The notes beneath the pieces are model-generated. The model did not search any database and was not told where the DNA came from. It saw only the letters and a program-made list of their open reading frames with translations. This document shows, in pieces, positions 15,312 through 22,841 of a stretch of 34,670 nucleotides of DNA; the stretch's first letter is position 1, and every line of letters begins with the position of its first letter. The position numbers were made by a program, and so were the translations under genes. The stretch comes from Methylococcales bacterium (lineage in GTDB: Bacteria; Pseudomonadota; Gammaproteobacteria; Methylococcales; Methylomonadaceae), in the NCBI GenBank assembly GCA_028688755.1, contig JAQTXN010000010.1:1-34670 (forward strand), in the 5' to 3' direction.

Positions 15312-15935
15312 TCAATAATGAGCAACGATGAATTCACACACCGTATCGCCTTTTGCCATATTGCGAGTGAGTTCAACAGATTCGCCAAGCGTTGTTTTAA
15401 TTAACGCTAAATCGAATTGGCAAATTTGGGGATATTTTTGCGCTAAATCGTGATAAATACAGTTGCACGCTTGCAGGCATTTCTCACCTTCCGCATTTTG
15501 CGTTTCTTGCACGATAAAACCCAAATCATTCATGGTTTCAATAAGCATAGGAACACGCTTACTCAACGGTTTTCCTGCAAATTGATGTAATTGCCCCGCC
15601 AGTTTTCCGCCTAATTTAGTCATATAAATTTCACCGTCTTCACTCGAAATCGTTTCAAGTAAATTTTCAAGCATCAAATCCGCTAAAAACGCATAGTGTT
15701 TAGGAAAATGATTGATACCTTTATCGGTAATTGCATAACGCGCAAGTGGTCGCCCAGCTGTTTTATCAAACGTATTTTTCTCAATGTAACCGTCATTTTC
15801 TAACGCGATGAAATGTTGTTGAACTGCCGTGCGCGAAATACCTAACACGTCGGTGAGTTCATCAATGCTCAATCCTTGTTTGTGCGCTAAAAAATGTTCC
15901 AGAATTTCGTGTTGTCGTTGATTGATTTTGTTCAT
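15312..15935 (-). CDS. SufR-like winged-helix regulator with Fe-S-type cysteines
   Basis: 207 residues. The N-terminal DeoR/ArsR-like helix-turn-helix (about 5-55: LSIDELTDVLGISRTAVQQH) is followed by a GRPLARYAIT wing (61-70) and a helical dimerisation region (about 75-145). The C-terminus carries Cys153, 157, 159, 172 and 200; the last three (C-x12-C-x27-C) sit in the same sequence setting as the 4Fe-4S ligands of cyanobacterial SufR and related regulators. Fe-S repressors of this group respond to oxygen, peroxide or nitric oxide. The gene is divergent from a truncated-hemoglobin gene, with a 32-bp inverted repeat between them, so repression of the hemoglobin operon and of itself is likely (inference). 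Confidence 0.82.
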   Translation of the reverse strand: MNKINQRQHEILEHFLAHKQGLSIDELTDVLGISRTAVQQHFIALENDGYIEKNTFDKTAGRPLARYAITDKGINHFPKHYAFLADLMLENLLETISSEDGEIYMTKLGGKLAGQLHQFAGKPLSKRVPMLIETMNDLGFIVQETQNAEGEKCLQACNCIYHDLAQKYPQICQFDLALIKTTLGESVELTRNMAKGDTVCEFIVAHY

Positions 15936-15960
15936 TGTTTTTTGAATGATTTAAAATATA

Positions 15961-15992
15961 TGACTTATATAACCATTGTATTGTATAAGTCA
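15961..15992. promoter_or_regulatory. 32-bp inverted repeat, candidate operator
   Basis: TGACTTATATAA (15961-15972) and TTGTATAAGTCA (15981-15992) are inverted copies with one mismatch, 8 bp apart. It is in the divergent promoter region and its right arm overlaps the candidate -35 of the hemoglobin promoter. A dimeric regulator, most simply the adjacent SufR-like protein, could bind it. Confidence 0.65.
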
Positions 15993-16007
15993 GACTATTG
16001 CTATAAA
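15981..16007 (+). promoter_or_regulatory. Promoter of the hemoglobin-HPP operon
   Basis: An extended -10 (TGC then TATAAA, 15999-16007) is preceded by TTGTAT at 15981-15986, a 15-bp spacer that is shorter than ideal. The -35 lies inside the inverted repeat, so operator occupancy would block RNA polymerase. Confidence 0.45.
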
Positions 16008-16063
16008 CTACTTTTGAGTTTCGACTCAATACTAATAACAATAATTTTTAGGAGTTTATGACA

Positions 16064-16447
16064 ATGAGTGAAAACACAACAAATCTAACATTATTCGAAC
16101 AACTTGGTGGCGAAGCGGCTGTAAATGCGGCAGTGGACGTTTTTTATCGCAAAGTGCTTGCTGATTATCGAATCAATCGTTTTTTCGATAACGTCGATAT
16201 GGAAACACAAGCGGCAAAACAGAGAGCCTTTTTAACGATGGCGTTTGGTGGCCCAAATAATTACAGTGGTCAAGACATGCGTAATGGTCATGCAAGATTG
16301 GTTAAATTGGGGTTGAGTGATGAACATTTTGATGCAGTATTAGAACATTTAGGTGCAACATTAACTCAATTAGGCGTTAGCGAAGATTTGACGGCACAAG
16401 TTTTAGCCCTTGCAGAAACGACGCGAAATGATGTGTTAGGTAAATAA
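16064..16447 (+). CDS. Group I truncated hemoglobin
   Basis: 127 residues from the ATG at 16064; GGAG is 9 nt upstream. An ATG two codons earlier (16058) is only 3 nt from GGAG. The protein shows the 2-on-2 globin landmarks: LFEQLGGEAAV opening (10-20), Tyr28 at the B10 position (VFYRK), GGP near 62-64, and the proximal His76 in GHARLV. Such proteins bind O2 and NO, and several act as NO dioxygenases or protect against nitrosative stress. It is the first gene after the divergent SufR-like regulator and is followed 16 nt later by an HPP-family membrane protein, probably in the same transcript. Confidence 0.92.
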   Translation: MSENTTNLTLFEQLGGEAAVNAAVDVFYRKVLADYRINRFFDNVDMETQAAKQRAFLTMAFGGPNNYSGQDMRNGHARLVKLGLSDEHFDAVLEHLGATLTQLGVSEDLTAQVLALAETTRNDVLGK

Positions 16448-16463
16448 AACGCCTCGAAATTAA

Positions 16464-17081
16464 ATGCGTTTTTTGCCTGCAACCTTGGCGAAATGTGTTC
16501 CACAAAATTCCGTCAATTTAACTGTTAAAAATCAATTCGTTTTGATTATTGCAAGTTTTGTATGTGTCGCAGTCGATATTGCCGCAACAGATTATTTTCA
16601 AACGCTGTTTCAATTATCACCAACATCGCCTTTATTAGTTGCTTCTATTGGCGCATCGTTGGTGATTTTATTTTTTGCGCCGCACAGTCCACTTGCACAA
16701 CCTTGGTCGTTTGTCGGTGGACAATTAGCGAGTGCATTGGTTGGCGTAACGTGTGCGCTTTATATTCCCTCGTTTGCACTTTCTTGTGCGAGTGCTGTGA
16801 GCGGCAGTATTTTGGCAATGCTTTTGTTTCGCTGCCTTCATCCACCAGGTGCTGCAACTGCACTTGCCCCTGTTGTGGGCAGTGTTTCAGGTTATAACTT
16901 CGTTTTAGTTCCCGTCGCATTAAATGTTTTTATTACGTTGCTAATGGTTATTGCCGTAAATCGTTGGTGTTTAACACATGATGATTCAAACGTCTCTAAA
17001 CCCGCCACAAATAAAACTGTTCACCAAAAAAAGCGTCACACAAAAACAAAATACACTCGAAAAAACGCGAAAGTAAGGTAA
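16464..17081 (+). CDS. HPP-family integral membrane protein
   Basis: 205 residues. Five hydrophobic spans are visible (about 22-42, 56-72, 85-102, 104-122 and 144-164), with the family signature HPPGAATAL at 126-134. The tail (175-205) is strongly basic (VHQKKRHTKTKYTRKNAK) and should face the cytoplasm. HPP proteins are poorly studied in bacteria; a plastid member in plants and a cyanobacterial homologue are reported to transport nitrite. Placed right behind a truncated hemoglobin with no terminator between, nitrite or a related anion is a reasonable guess for the substrate, but this is not shown by the sequence. Confidence 0.85.
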   Translation: MRFLPATLAKCVPQNSVNLTVKNQFVLIIASFVCVAVDIAATDYFQTLFQLSPTSPLLVASIGASLVILFFAPHSPLAQPWSFVGGQLASALVGVTCALYIPSFALSCASAVSGSILAMLLFRCLHPPGAATALAPVVGSVSGYNFVLVPVALNVFITLLMVIAVNRWCLTHDDSNVSKPATNKTVHQKKRHTKTKYTRKNAKVR

Positions 17082-17091
17082 ATTGTTCAAC

Positions 17092-17117
17092 TTGGCATAG
17101 AGCGTGCTTTTTATAAT
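17092..17117 (+). promoter_or_regulatory. Sigma-54-like (-24/-12) promoter ahead of the porin
   Basis: TTGGCATAGAGCGTGCT at 17092-17108 has GG and GC exactly 12 bp apart, as sigma-54 promoters require, and matches most other consensus positions. A perfect TATAAT at 17112-17117 lies just downstream, but has no good -35 at 16-18 bp. Either holoenzyme might be used. Confidence 0.45.
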
Positions 17118-17149
17118 GTTTTACTTATTAAACTAAGCGAGGCGTTTTG

Positions 17150-18382
17150 ATGAAACTCAATACACATACTGTGTCATTTGTGACGGCAACTTTTTTTAGC
17201 AGTTTATTTATTGCCGATGTGGTGAGAGCCGATTTTGATAAAACCATTGAAGATGCACTCAAATTTGGTGATGGTGGCGCGATTAAGTTTGATGCTAATT
17301 ATCGTTGGGAAAATGTTGATCGCGATGCAGGCGCAGATAATACGGCAAACGCGAATACCATTCGTACACGAATTGGTGTGTTATCACCGAAATTCCACGG
17401 TTTTCAAGGCTTTGCTGAATATGAAGGTACACACGCCTTGCAAGCTGATTACAACGATGGACGCGGCAATAAACCTGCGTTTTCTCCGATTGCCGACCCC
17501 GCGCAAAATGAGTTGAATCAATTATGGATAACGTATTCAAATTTTGACACGGTGGTTAAAGGTGGTCGTCAACGTATTAAATTAGATGACGATCGTTTTA
17601 TTGGTAACGTTGGTTGGCGGCAACTTGAAACCACGTTTGACGCAGTTTTAGTCACAAATAATTCCATCAAAGATTTGACGGTCAACGCAGGTTATCTTGG
17701 GAATGTGCAGACATTTTTATCGACCACTGAAAACATTGATGCGCCGATTTTGAACGTAAATTACAAACTCGGTGATTACGGCAATGTGATTGGTTACGGT
17801 TATTGGCTTGATTACACCGAAAAAGAAAATTTCGGTAAATCGAATCAAACGTACGGTTTACGCTTCAACGGGGCAACGCCAAAAATTTACAATCATTACA
17901 ATTTGCTCTACACCGCAGAATGGAGCATTCAACAAGATTATGGACATCAAACGACTGCTTATGAAGCTCATCGCTACAATGCAATGGGTGGATTCAATGC
18001 GTATTTCATGACCTTTCAAGGTGCGGTTGAACAATTGAATGGCAATGGCACAAATGCTTTTATTACGCCACTAGGGACAAATCACGCTTTCCAAGGTTGG
18101 GCAGATTTATTTGCTGCCACAACCCCTAAAAACGGAATTCGTGATGTGTTCGGTACAGTGAGTGCGAAAGTGCTAGATGATAGTTTGACGGTTGCAGGTG
18201 TTTATCATGATTACACCGACGATACAGGCAATGTTTCTTATGGTAAAGAATGGGATTTTCAAGCCGTTAAAAAGTTCGGCAAGCATTATTCAGTATTAGC
18301 CAAATATGCCAATTATGAAGCCGATAATGCCGCGACAACCGACACACAAAAAATTTGGTTGCAAGGCAACGTGAACTTTTAA
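17150..18382 (+). CDS. Outer-membrane beta-barrel porin (alginate-export-like)
   Basis: 410 residues from the ATG at 17150, with GAGG 7 nt upstream. A signal peptide (MKLNTHTVSFVTATFFSSLF and on to RA, about 1-27) is followed by alternating amphipathic strands rich in Tyr, Gly and Asn across the whole length. The strand-and-turn pattern includes GAIKFDANYRWENVDRD, an early RTRIGVLSPKFHGFQGFAEY pair and WITYSNFDTVVKGGRQRIKL. It ends in a C-terminal Phe (WLQGNVNF), the usual outer-membrane insertion signal. It resembles the alginate-export or OprD-like general porins of methanotrophs and sulfur oxidisers; the solute is unknown. A sigma-54-like promoter precedes it, and a chemoreceptor gene follows 28 nt later. 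Confidence 0.85.
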   Translation: MKLNTHTVSFVTATFFSSLFIADVVRADFDKTIEDALKFGDGGAIKFDANYRWENVDRDAGADNTANANTIRTRIGVLSPKFHGFQGFAEYEGTHALQADYNDGRGNKPAFSPIADPAQNELNQLWITYSNFDTVVKGGRQRIKLDDDRFIGNVGWRQLETTFDAVLVTNNSIKDLTVNAGYLGNVQTFLSTTENIDAPILNVNYKLGDYGNVIGYGYWLDYTEKENFGKSNQTYGLRFNGATPKIYNHYNLLYTAEWSIQQDYGHQTTAYEAHRYNAMGGFNAYFMTFQGAVEQLNGNGTNAFITPLGTNHAFQGWADLFAATTPKNGIRDVFGTVSAKVLDDSLTVAGVYHDYTDDTGNVSYGKEWDFQAVKKFGKHYSVLAKYANYEADNAATTDTQKIWLQGNVNF

Positions 18383-18410
18383 TTTTTTACCCTTTTGGAA
18401 ACACGCGATT

Positions 18411-20843
18411 ATGTATTTAAAAAATCTTCCCATTAAGCACAAACTTTTGTTGATGCTGATTCTGCCGTTACTGAGTATTGCTGTTTTTAGTGGCATGATT
18501 ATTTTCGAGCGTTTTCAAGAAGTCAGCCAATCAACACAGCTTATTAAAGACGCAGAGTTTTTCGCCCAAATTGGCGCGACAACCCATAACTTGCAAAAAG
18601 AACGCGGCACGTCGGTGGGCTTTGTGAGTAGCAAAGGTGCAAAACTTGCCGACAAATTGCCTGTTATGCGAAGTGATAGTGATAAAACGTTAGTGACGCT
18701 AACGGAAACGATTAAGCAGCGCATTTCACAAGACAATGCAAATCTTCAAAGTACGCTTGATTCGTTGGCAAAACTCACCGCATTACGCCAAAAAGCAGAC
18801 ACATTTGAAATTGATGGTTTAGCCTGCGCGGGGCAATATACCGCAATTATTCAATCACTTTTAGAACTCACAAATACGGTGGGCAAATCGTCACAAAATG
18901 CTCAAATTATGCGCGGCGCAAATACTTATTCTGCCTATTTGAATATGAAAGAACGCGCTGGACGTGAACGGGCAATTTTGGCGGGTATTTTTGCCGTTGA
19001 TAAATTGATGTTGCCAAATTTGTTAAAACTATCGAGTAATTTTGGTGAAGCGAATGCCAGTTTGCAGCAATTTTTGCAAGTTGCCAAACCTGAGTAAATT
19101 GAATTTCACAAGCAAACCGTCACAGGAAAATCCGTTGAAGAAGTCGAAAGAATGCGAAAACAGGCTTTGGAATCGGCGTTAGACGTGCCGCTTGGTATTG
19201 AAAGTGCCTATTGGTTTGACACAGCAACAACGCGCATCAATTTGATGAAACAAGTTGAAGATAAATTAGTCGGTGATTTACTGGACGAAGCGAATGCCAT
19301 TAAATCGACAGCAATAAAAACGTTAATCGTCATTTCCGTTTTGCTGGTTTTAGTAATTTTGCTGGTGTTGTATTCAATTGCAAAAGTCACGCATACGATT
19401 ACTCAACCGCTGATGTTAATGAAAGATACACTCGTTGAAGTCAATAAAACAGGCGATTATTCTAAAAAATTAGATTATCAATCGCACGATGAAATCGGTG
19501 AAACGGCAGCCGCTTTTAATGCCATGATGACCACTTTGCAAGAAGCGTTATCCAATGTGAATAAAGTCATGAATGCTGTTGCGCTGGGTGAATTTAATGT
19601 TGGCGTTGACGTGCAAGTGAACGGCGATTTAAACATGTTAAAAGACAGCGTCAATGAAACGATGGGGCAATTACGAATTACGATGTTTGCCTTAAATGAC
19701 GTGATGAATTCACTTTATAACGCTGATTTTGCCAAAGTTATCGTGGCGAATGCGAAAGGCAATTACAAACAAATTTTGGACAAAGCCATTACGTCACAAG
19801 ACGCATTACGCTCGATGCTCAGTGACATTGGCTCAGTGATGGAAAGTGTTGCAGCGGGGGATTTGAATCATCGCGTTACAGCAGAAGGACGTGGCGAATT
19901 ATTGACACTCAAAGACAATATCAATAGCACTTTGCTTTCGTTGGGTTGTTTAAATGAAATTGTCAGCGTCGCGCAAGCGTTGGCTGATGGTGATTTAACC
20001 CAATCCGTGCCAACGAATTATCCTGGTGTGTTTGGTCAGGTCACAAGCAGCATGAACAATACGGTTCAGCATTTAAAAGATTTAATTGCTCATGTGCATG
20101 ATGCGGCGGAAACGATTGGCACGGCGGCAAAAGAAATTGCTGCTGGCAATAACGATTTATCACACCGAACCGAAGAACAAGCGGCAAGTTTGGAAGAAAC
20201 CTCGGCGAGCATGCAAGAACTCACAGGCACTGTGCAGCAAAATAATACTCATGCAGAAGAAGCCAATAAAATGGCAAATGACGCAGCCGTCATTGCTACG
20301 CGCGGCGTTGATGTGGTGCATTCTGTTGTGCAAACCATGGATGAAATCAATACGTCTTCACATCGCATCGTCGATATTATTTCGGTTATCGATGATATTG
20401 CTTTCCAAACCAACATTTTAGCGTTGAATGCGGCGGTTGAAGCGGCAAGAGCAGGCGAATCAGGCAAAGGCTTTGCGGTCGTGGCGGTTGAAGTTCGCAA
20501 TTTAGCGCAACGTGCCGCCAATGCAGCAGGAGAAATTAAACGTTTAATTGATGAATCTGTTGAACGTGTTTCGGGTGGCACAAAACAAGTGACCGAGGCG
20601 GGCAATACGATGGAAGAAATTGTGACTTCTATTCGCAATGTGTCCAAAATTATCAATGAAATTACGACTGCGTCAGAAGAACAAACAGCAGGCATTAGTC
20701 AAGTCAATCAAGCGATTCGACAAATGGACGATGTGACGCAACAAAATGCAGCGTTAGTTGAACAAGCAGCGGCAGCAGCTGAATCACTAGAAGAGCAAAC
20801 ACACGATTTAACCAATTCACTTAGAAATTTCCGAGTGAGTTAA
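18411..20843 (+). pseudogene. NIT-domain methyl-accepting chemotaxis protein, interrupted by one in-frame stop
   Basis: One frame of 810 codons carries a full chemoreceptor except for TAA at 19095-19097 (codon 229). Before it: a transmembrane helix (about 9-31) and most of a NIT nitrate/nitrite-sensing domain (THNLQKERGTSVGFVSSKG; MRGANTYSAYLNMKERAGRE). The frame resumes at once as [20 protein letters not shown], the normal NIT continuation, then a second transmembrane helix (about 303-325), two or three HAMP-like units, and a complete signalling hairpin ([20 protein letters not shown], then the Glu/Gln methylation helices). A single C-to-T change of a CAA Gln codon would explain the stop. 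Unless read through or a sequencing error, the protein is split; the second piece could start at the ATG at 19152 but would lack the sensor. It is probably co-transcribed with the porin. Confidence 0.88.
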
Positions 20844-20868
20844 TTTTTATTTTTTTGAAGAGAACACC

Positions 20869-21831
20869 ATGACACGCATTACTTTTGAGAATCAAACGTT
20901 TGAAACGCAAACCGATGAAACCGTTTTGCAAACGCTGCTAAGAAATAATCAACAAATTCCTTACGGTTGCAAGGCTGGCGCGTGTCAATGTTGTTTGATG
21001 CAAAGTCTTGATAATGTGCCGCCGCTTGCTAGCCAAATTGGTTTGAAAGATTCACAGCAAAAACAAAATTATTTTTTGCCCTGTATTTGCACAGCAGAAA
21101 ACGATATGAATGTTGCATTGCCAAATACCCAAACGGCGTGGTTTGAAAGTGAAGTTATCGAAAAGAAAGCATTATCAAGCAACGTGATTTTGTTGAAATT
21201 AAAATCGGCACAGCCGCTCGCTTTCTTTGCTGGGCAATTTGTGAATTTGCGTCATGGCGAGGTGATTCGCAGTTATTCGATTGCAAACATTCCAAATTCT
21301 AATCACGAACTTGCGTTTCATATTCGCGTTTTACCAAATGGGAAATTTAGCCGTTTTGTGGCGGATGAGTTGCAAGTTGGAATGCCACTAGAATTTTCGC
21401 ATGCACAAGGCAACTGTCATTACGTTGAAGGAAAAAGCGAGCAGCCGTTATTGTTAATTGGGACAGGAACAGGACTTGCGCCGCTTTATGGGATTCTTTG
21501 CGACGCGTTAGAAAATCATAAGCATCAAGGTGAAATTCATTTATTTCACGGAAGTCGTGATGAATCAGGGTTGTATTTTGAAAACGAATTGCGCGAATTA
21601 GAAAATCGTCATGCGAATTTTCATTACACGCCGTGTTTGTCAGCGGAGGGAAATGATGAAAAATACGCTCAAGGTCGAGTGAACCAAATTGCGTTGCAAC
21701 AATTTCAGAACTTAGAGAAATGGCGCGTGTATTTGTGTGGTCAGCCTGAAATGGTGTTGCAAACAAAAAGACTGGCATATTTGCAAGGTGCATCGTTGCA
21801 ACAAATTTATGCTGATGCGTTTAGTTCATAA
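20869..21831 (+). CDS. 2Fe-2S ferredoxin / FAD / NAD(P)H oxidoreductase
   Basis: 320 residues in the order of oxygenase reductases. First a plant-type ferredoxin domain (1-90) with Cys34, Cys39 and Cys42 (GCKAGACQCC) and a fourth ligand at Cys72 or Cys74. Then an FAD-binding barrel with RSYSIAN at 134-140, and an NAD(P)-binding domain with GTGTGLAPLYGI near 198-209 and YLCGQPEMV near 290. Relatives include the reductases of methane, phenol and toluene mono- or dioxygenases and CDP-6-deoxyglucoseen reductase. No oxygenase subunit is in the window. It follows the chemoreceptor by 25 nt with a GAAGAGA motif. It might reduce the nearby truncated hemoglobin, but this is only an inference from position. 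Confidence 0.9.
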   Translation: MTRITFENQTFETQTDETVLQTLLRNNQQIPYGCKAGACQCCLMQSLDNVPPLASQIGLKDSQQKQNYFLPCICTAENDMNVALPNTQTAWFESEVIEKKALSSNVILLKLKSAQPLAFFAGQFVNLRHGEVIRSYSIANIPNSNHELAFHIRVLPNGKFSRFVADELQVGMPLEFSHAQGNCHYVEGKSEQPLLLIGTGTGLAPLYGILCDALENHKHQGEIHLFHGSRDESGLYFENELRELENRHANFHYTPCLSAEGNDEKYAQGRVNQIALQQFQNLEKWRVYLCGQPEMVLQTKRLAYLQGASLQQIYADAFSS

Positions 21832-21888
21832 AGAGAGTGAGACTCTATGCAGAGTGGTGCAAAAATCACTCTGTATATGTTCATGTTG

Positions 21889-22152
21889 TTATTTGTAGAT
21901 TTTGCTTCGATGTCCGATTTCCAACAACAAAATAACAAGTTTATCGTCTTTAATGTCGCAAATAATTCGATAATTTCCTTGTCTATAACGCCACAAACCC
22001 TTGAATTTTCCATTTAGAGCTTTTCCTAGCGAACGCGGATTTTCGATTTTTTGTAATTGCTCAATAAACTGAATCAACTTGTTTTGCGTACTTTCGTCTA
22101 AATCATCTAAGGCTTTCGCCGCTTTTCTTTTGAACTCAATGTGCCACGCCAT
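21889..22152 (-). CDS. RelE/ParE-family toxin
   Basis: 87 residues from the ATG at 22152 (MAWHIEFKRKAAKALDDLDE). This start overlaps the antitoxin end by 17 nt and gives the normal RelE length; a longer frame to 22227 runs inside the antitoxin gene. Landmarks of the family are RSLGKALNGKFKGLWRYRQG, then NYRIICDIKDDKLVILLLEI and the C-terminal GHRSKIYK. RelE-type toxins cleave mRNA on the ribosome. Unlike the copy at 2742-3000, this toxin is intact. Confidence 0.9.
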   Translation of the reverse strand: MAWHIEFKRKAAKALDDLDESTQNKLIQFIEQLQKIENPRSLGKALNGKFKGLWRYRQGNYRIICDIKDDKLVILLLEIGHRSKIYK

Positions 22153-22363
22153 AATGTTGCTTTTTCCAGTCATCAAAAGAAATCGTATCGTCTTCGCCCT
22201 TTTCAAGTTCTTCCAGAGCGGCTTCACCTGCCAATGTATCTAAAATATCTTCTACATACTCTGCAACGGCATTTTTAATGACAGCATCAATTTCCAAACC
22301 TTGCGAATGGGCAACGTTTTCGAGTAATTCTTCTACTTCATTATCGAATTCTATTGTGTGCAT
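22136..22363 (-). CDS. Antitoxin of the RelE-type pair (ribbon-helix-helix type)
   Basis: 75 residues: MHTIEFDNEVEELLENVAHS opens a strand-helix-helix DNA-binding part (about 1-45), and the acidic tail (EELEKGEDDTISFDDWKKQH) matches the toxin-binding ends of DUF6290/RelB-like antitoxins. GAGAG sits 8 nt before the ATG. It comes first and overlaps the toxin, the standard autorepressed layout. Confidence 0.85.
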   Translation of the reverse strand: MHTIEFDNEVEELLENVAHSQGLEIDAVIKNAVAEYVEDILDTLAGEAALEELEKGEDDTISFDDWKKQHYGVAH

Positions 22364-22436
22364 TTTGCTCTCTCGTGTTTGCTTCAGAAACCGAATAACT
22401 TAATGTGTTCATTTGTTTTACTCAAACAAAATTCAA

Positions 22437-22482
22437 AAATGAAAATCGATACCATGCTTGTAAAAACTGACATAGTATCGAT
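22437..22482 (-). terminator. Terminator after the glycine-zipper gene
   Basis: On the minus strand, arms 22471-22482 and 22445-22456 pair over 11 of 12 bases with a 14-nt loop. The stem is followed by TTTTCATTTTT-like sequence, 30 nt past the stop codon at 22513. Confidence 0.6.
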
Positions 22483-22512
22483 CATCATATTTTTAAAGCT
22501 GAAAACGAATTT

Positions 22513-22770
22513 TTAATCTTTGAGCCATTTATAAAGTCCGAACGCTGCTGCGCCAGCAGCAAGTGGTGATGCAACGGTAACCGCTAATCCCGCAGCCATT
22601 CCACCACCAACTACACTACCAACAGCGGCTAACCCAGAGGTAATGCCAGTAGCTCCAAGTCCAGATACGCCTAACGCAGAAACAGTACCAATTGCACCAG
22701 CACCACCAAGTGCAGTACCACCTAAAGCTGCACCAGCTGCTTTTAAATCTTCATTTGAATCATCACTCAT
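22513..22770 (-). CDS. Glycine-zipper mini-protein, function unknown
   Basis: 85 residues, almost half Gly and Ala. After an acidic start (MSDDSNEDLKAAGAALGG) it has a long run of GxxxG/AxxxG spacing (about 12-60, including GLAAVGSVVGGGMAAGLAV), a hydrophobic helix (about 55-78) and the end YKWLKD. I recall similar short proteins with a SGLAAxGSxVGGGMAAG core as uncharacterised in several phyla. The composition suits helix packing in a membrane, as in some bacteriocins, holin-like or membrane-remodelling peptides. GGAG lies 8 nt before the ATG, so it is a real gene. It lies between the ace operon terminator and a toxin-antitoxin pair. Confidence 0.75.
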   Translation of the reverse strand: MSDDSNEDLKAAGAALGGTALGGAGAIGTVSALGVSGLGATGITSGLAAVGSVVGGGMAAGLAVTVASPLAAGAAAFGLYKWLKD

Positions 22771-22804
22771 AAATTACTCCAATTCCCCTGATATTGAACA
22801 AACT

Positions 22805-22828
22805 AAAAACGTGGGGCTTTACGTTTTT
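22805..22828. terminator. Intrinsic terminator of the aceE-aceF-lpdA operon
   Basis: AAAAACGT (22805-22812) and ACGTTTTT (22821-22828) form an 8-bp stem with a GC-rich 8-nt loop, 14 nt after the lpdA stop. The stem ends in five T when read on the minus strand. Confidence 0.7.
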
Positions 22829-22841
22829 GGCGGTAAATATA

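Noticed and set aside
17147..17149. TTG one codon before the porin ATG as start
   Set aside because: The ATG at 17150 is correctly spaced from GAGG and begins a normal signal peptide.
19152..20843. The second half of the chemoreceptor as an independent intact gene
   Set aside because: It shares the frame with the first half, and homologous NIT sequence continues across the stop without a gap; no clear ribosome-binding site precedes 19152.
21850..21873. CAGAGTG/CACTCTG hairpin after the reductase as terminator
   Set aside because: The stem is 7 bp with no following T run; evidence too weak for a feature.
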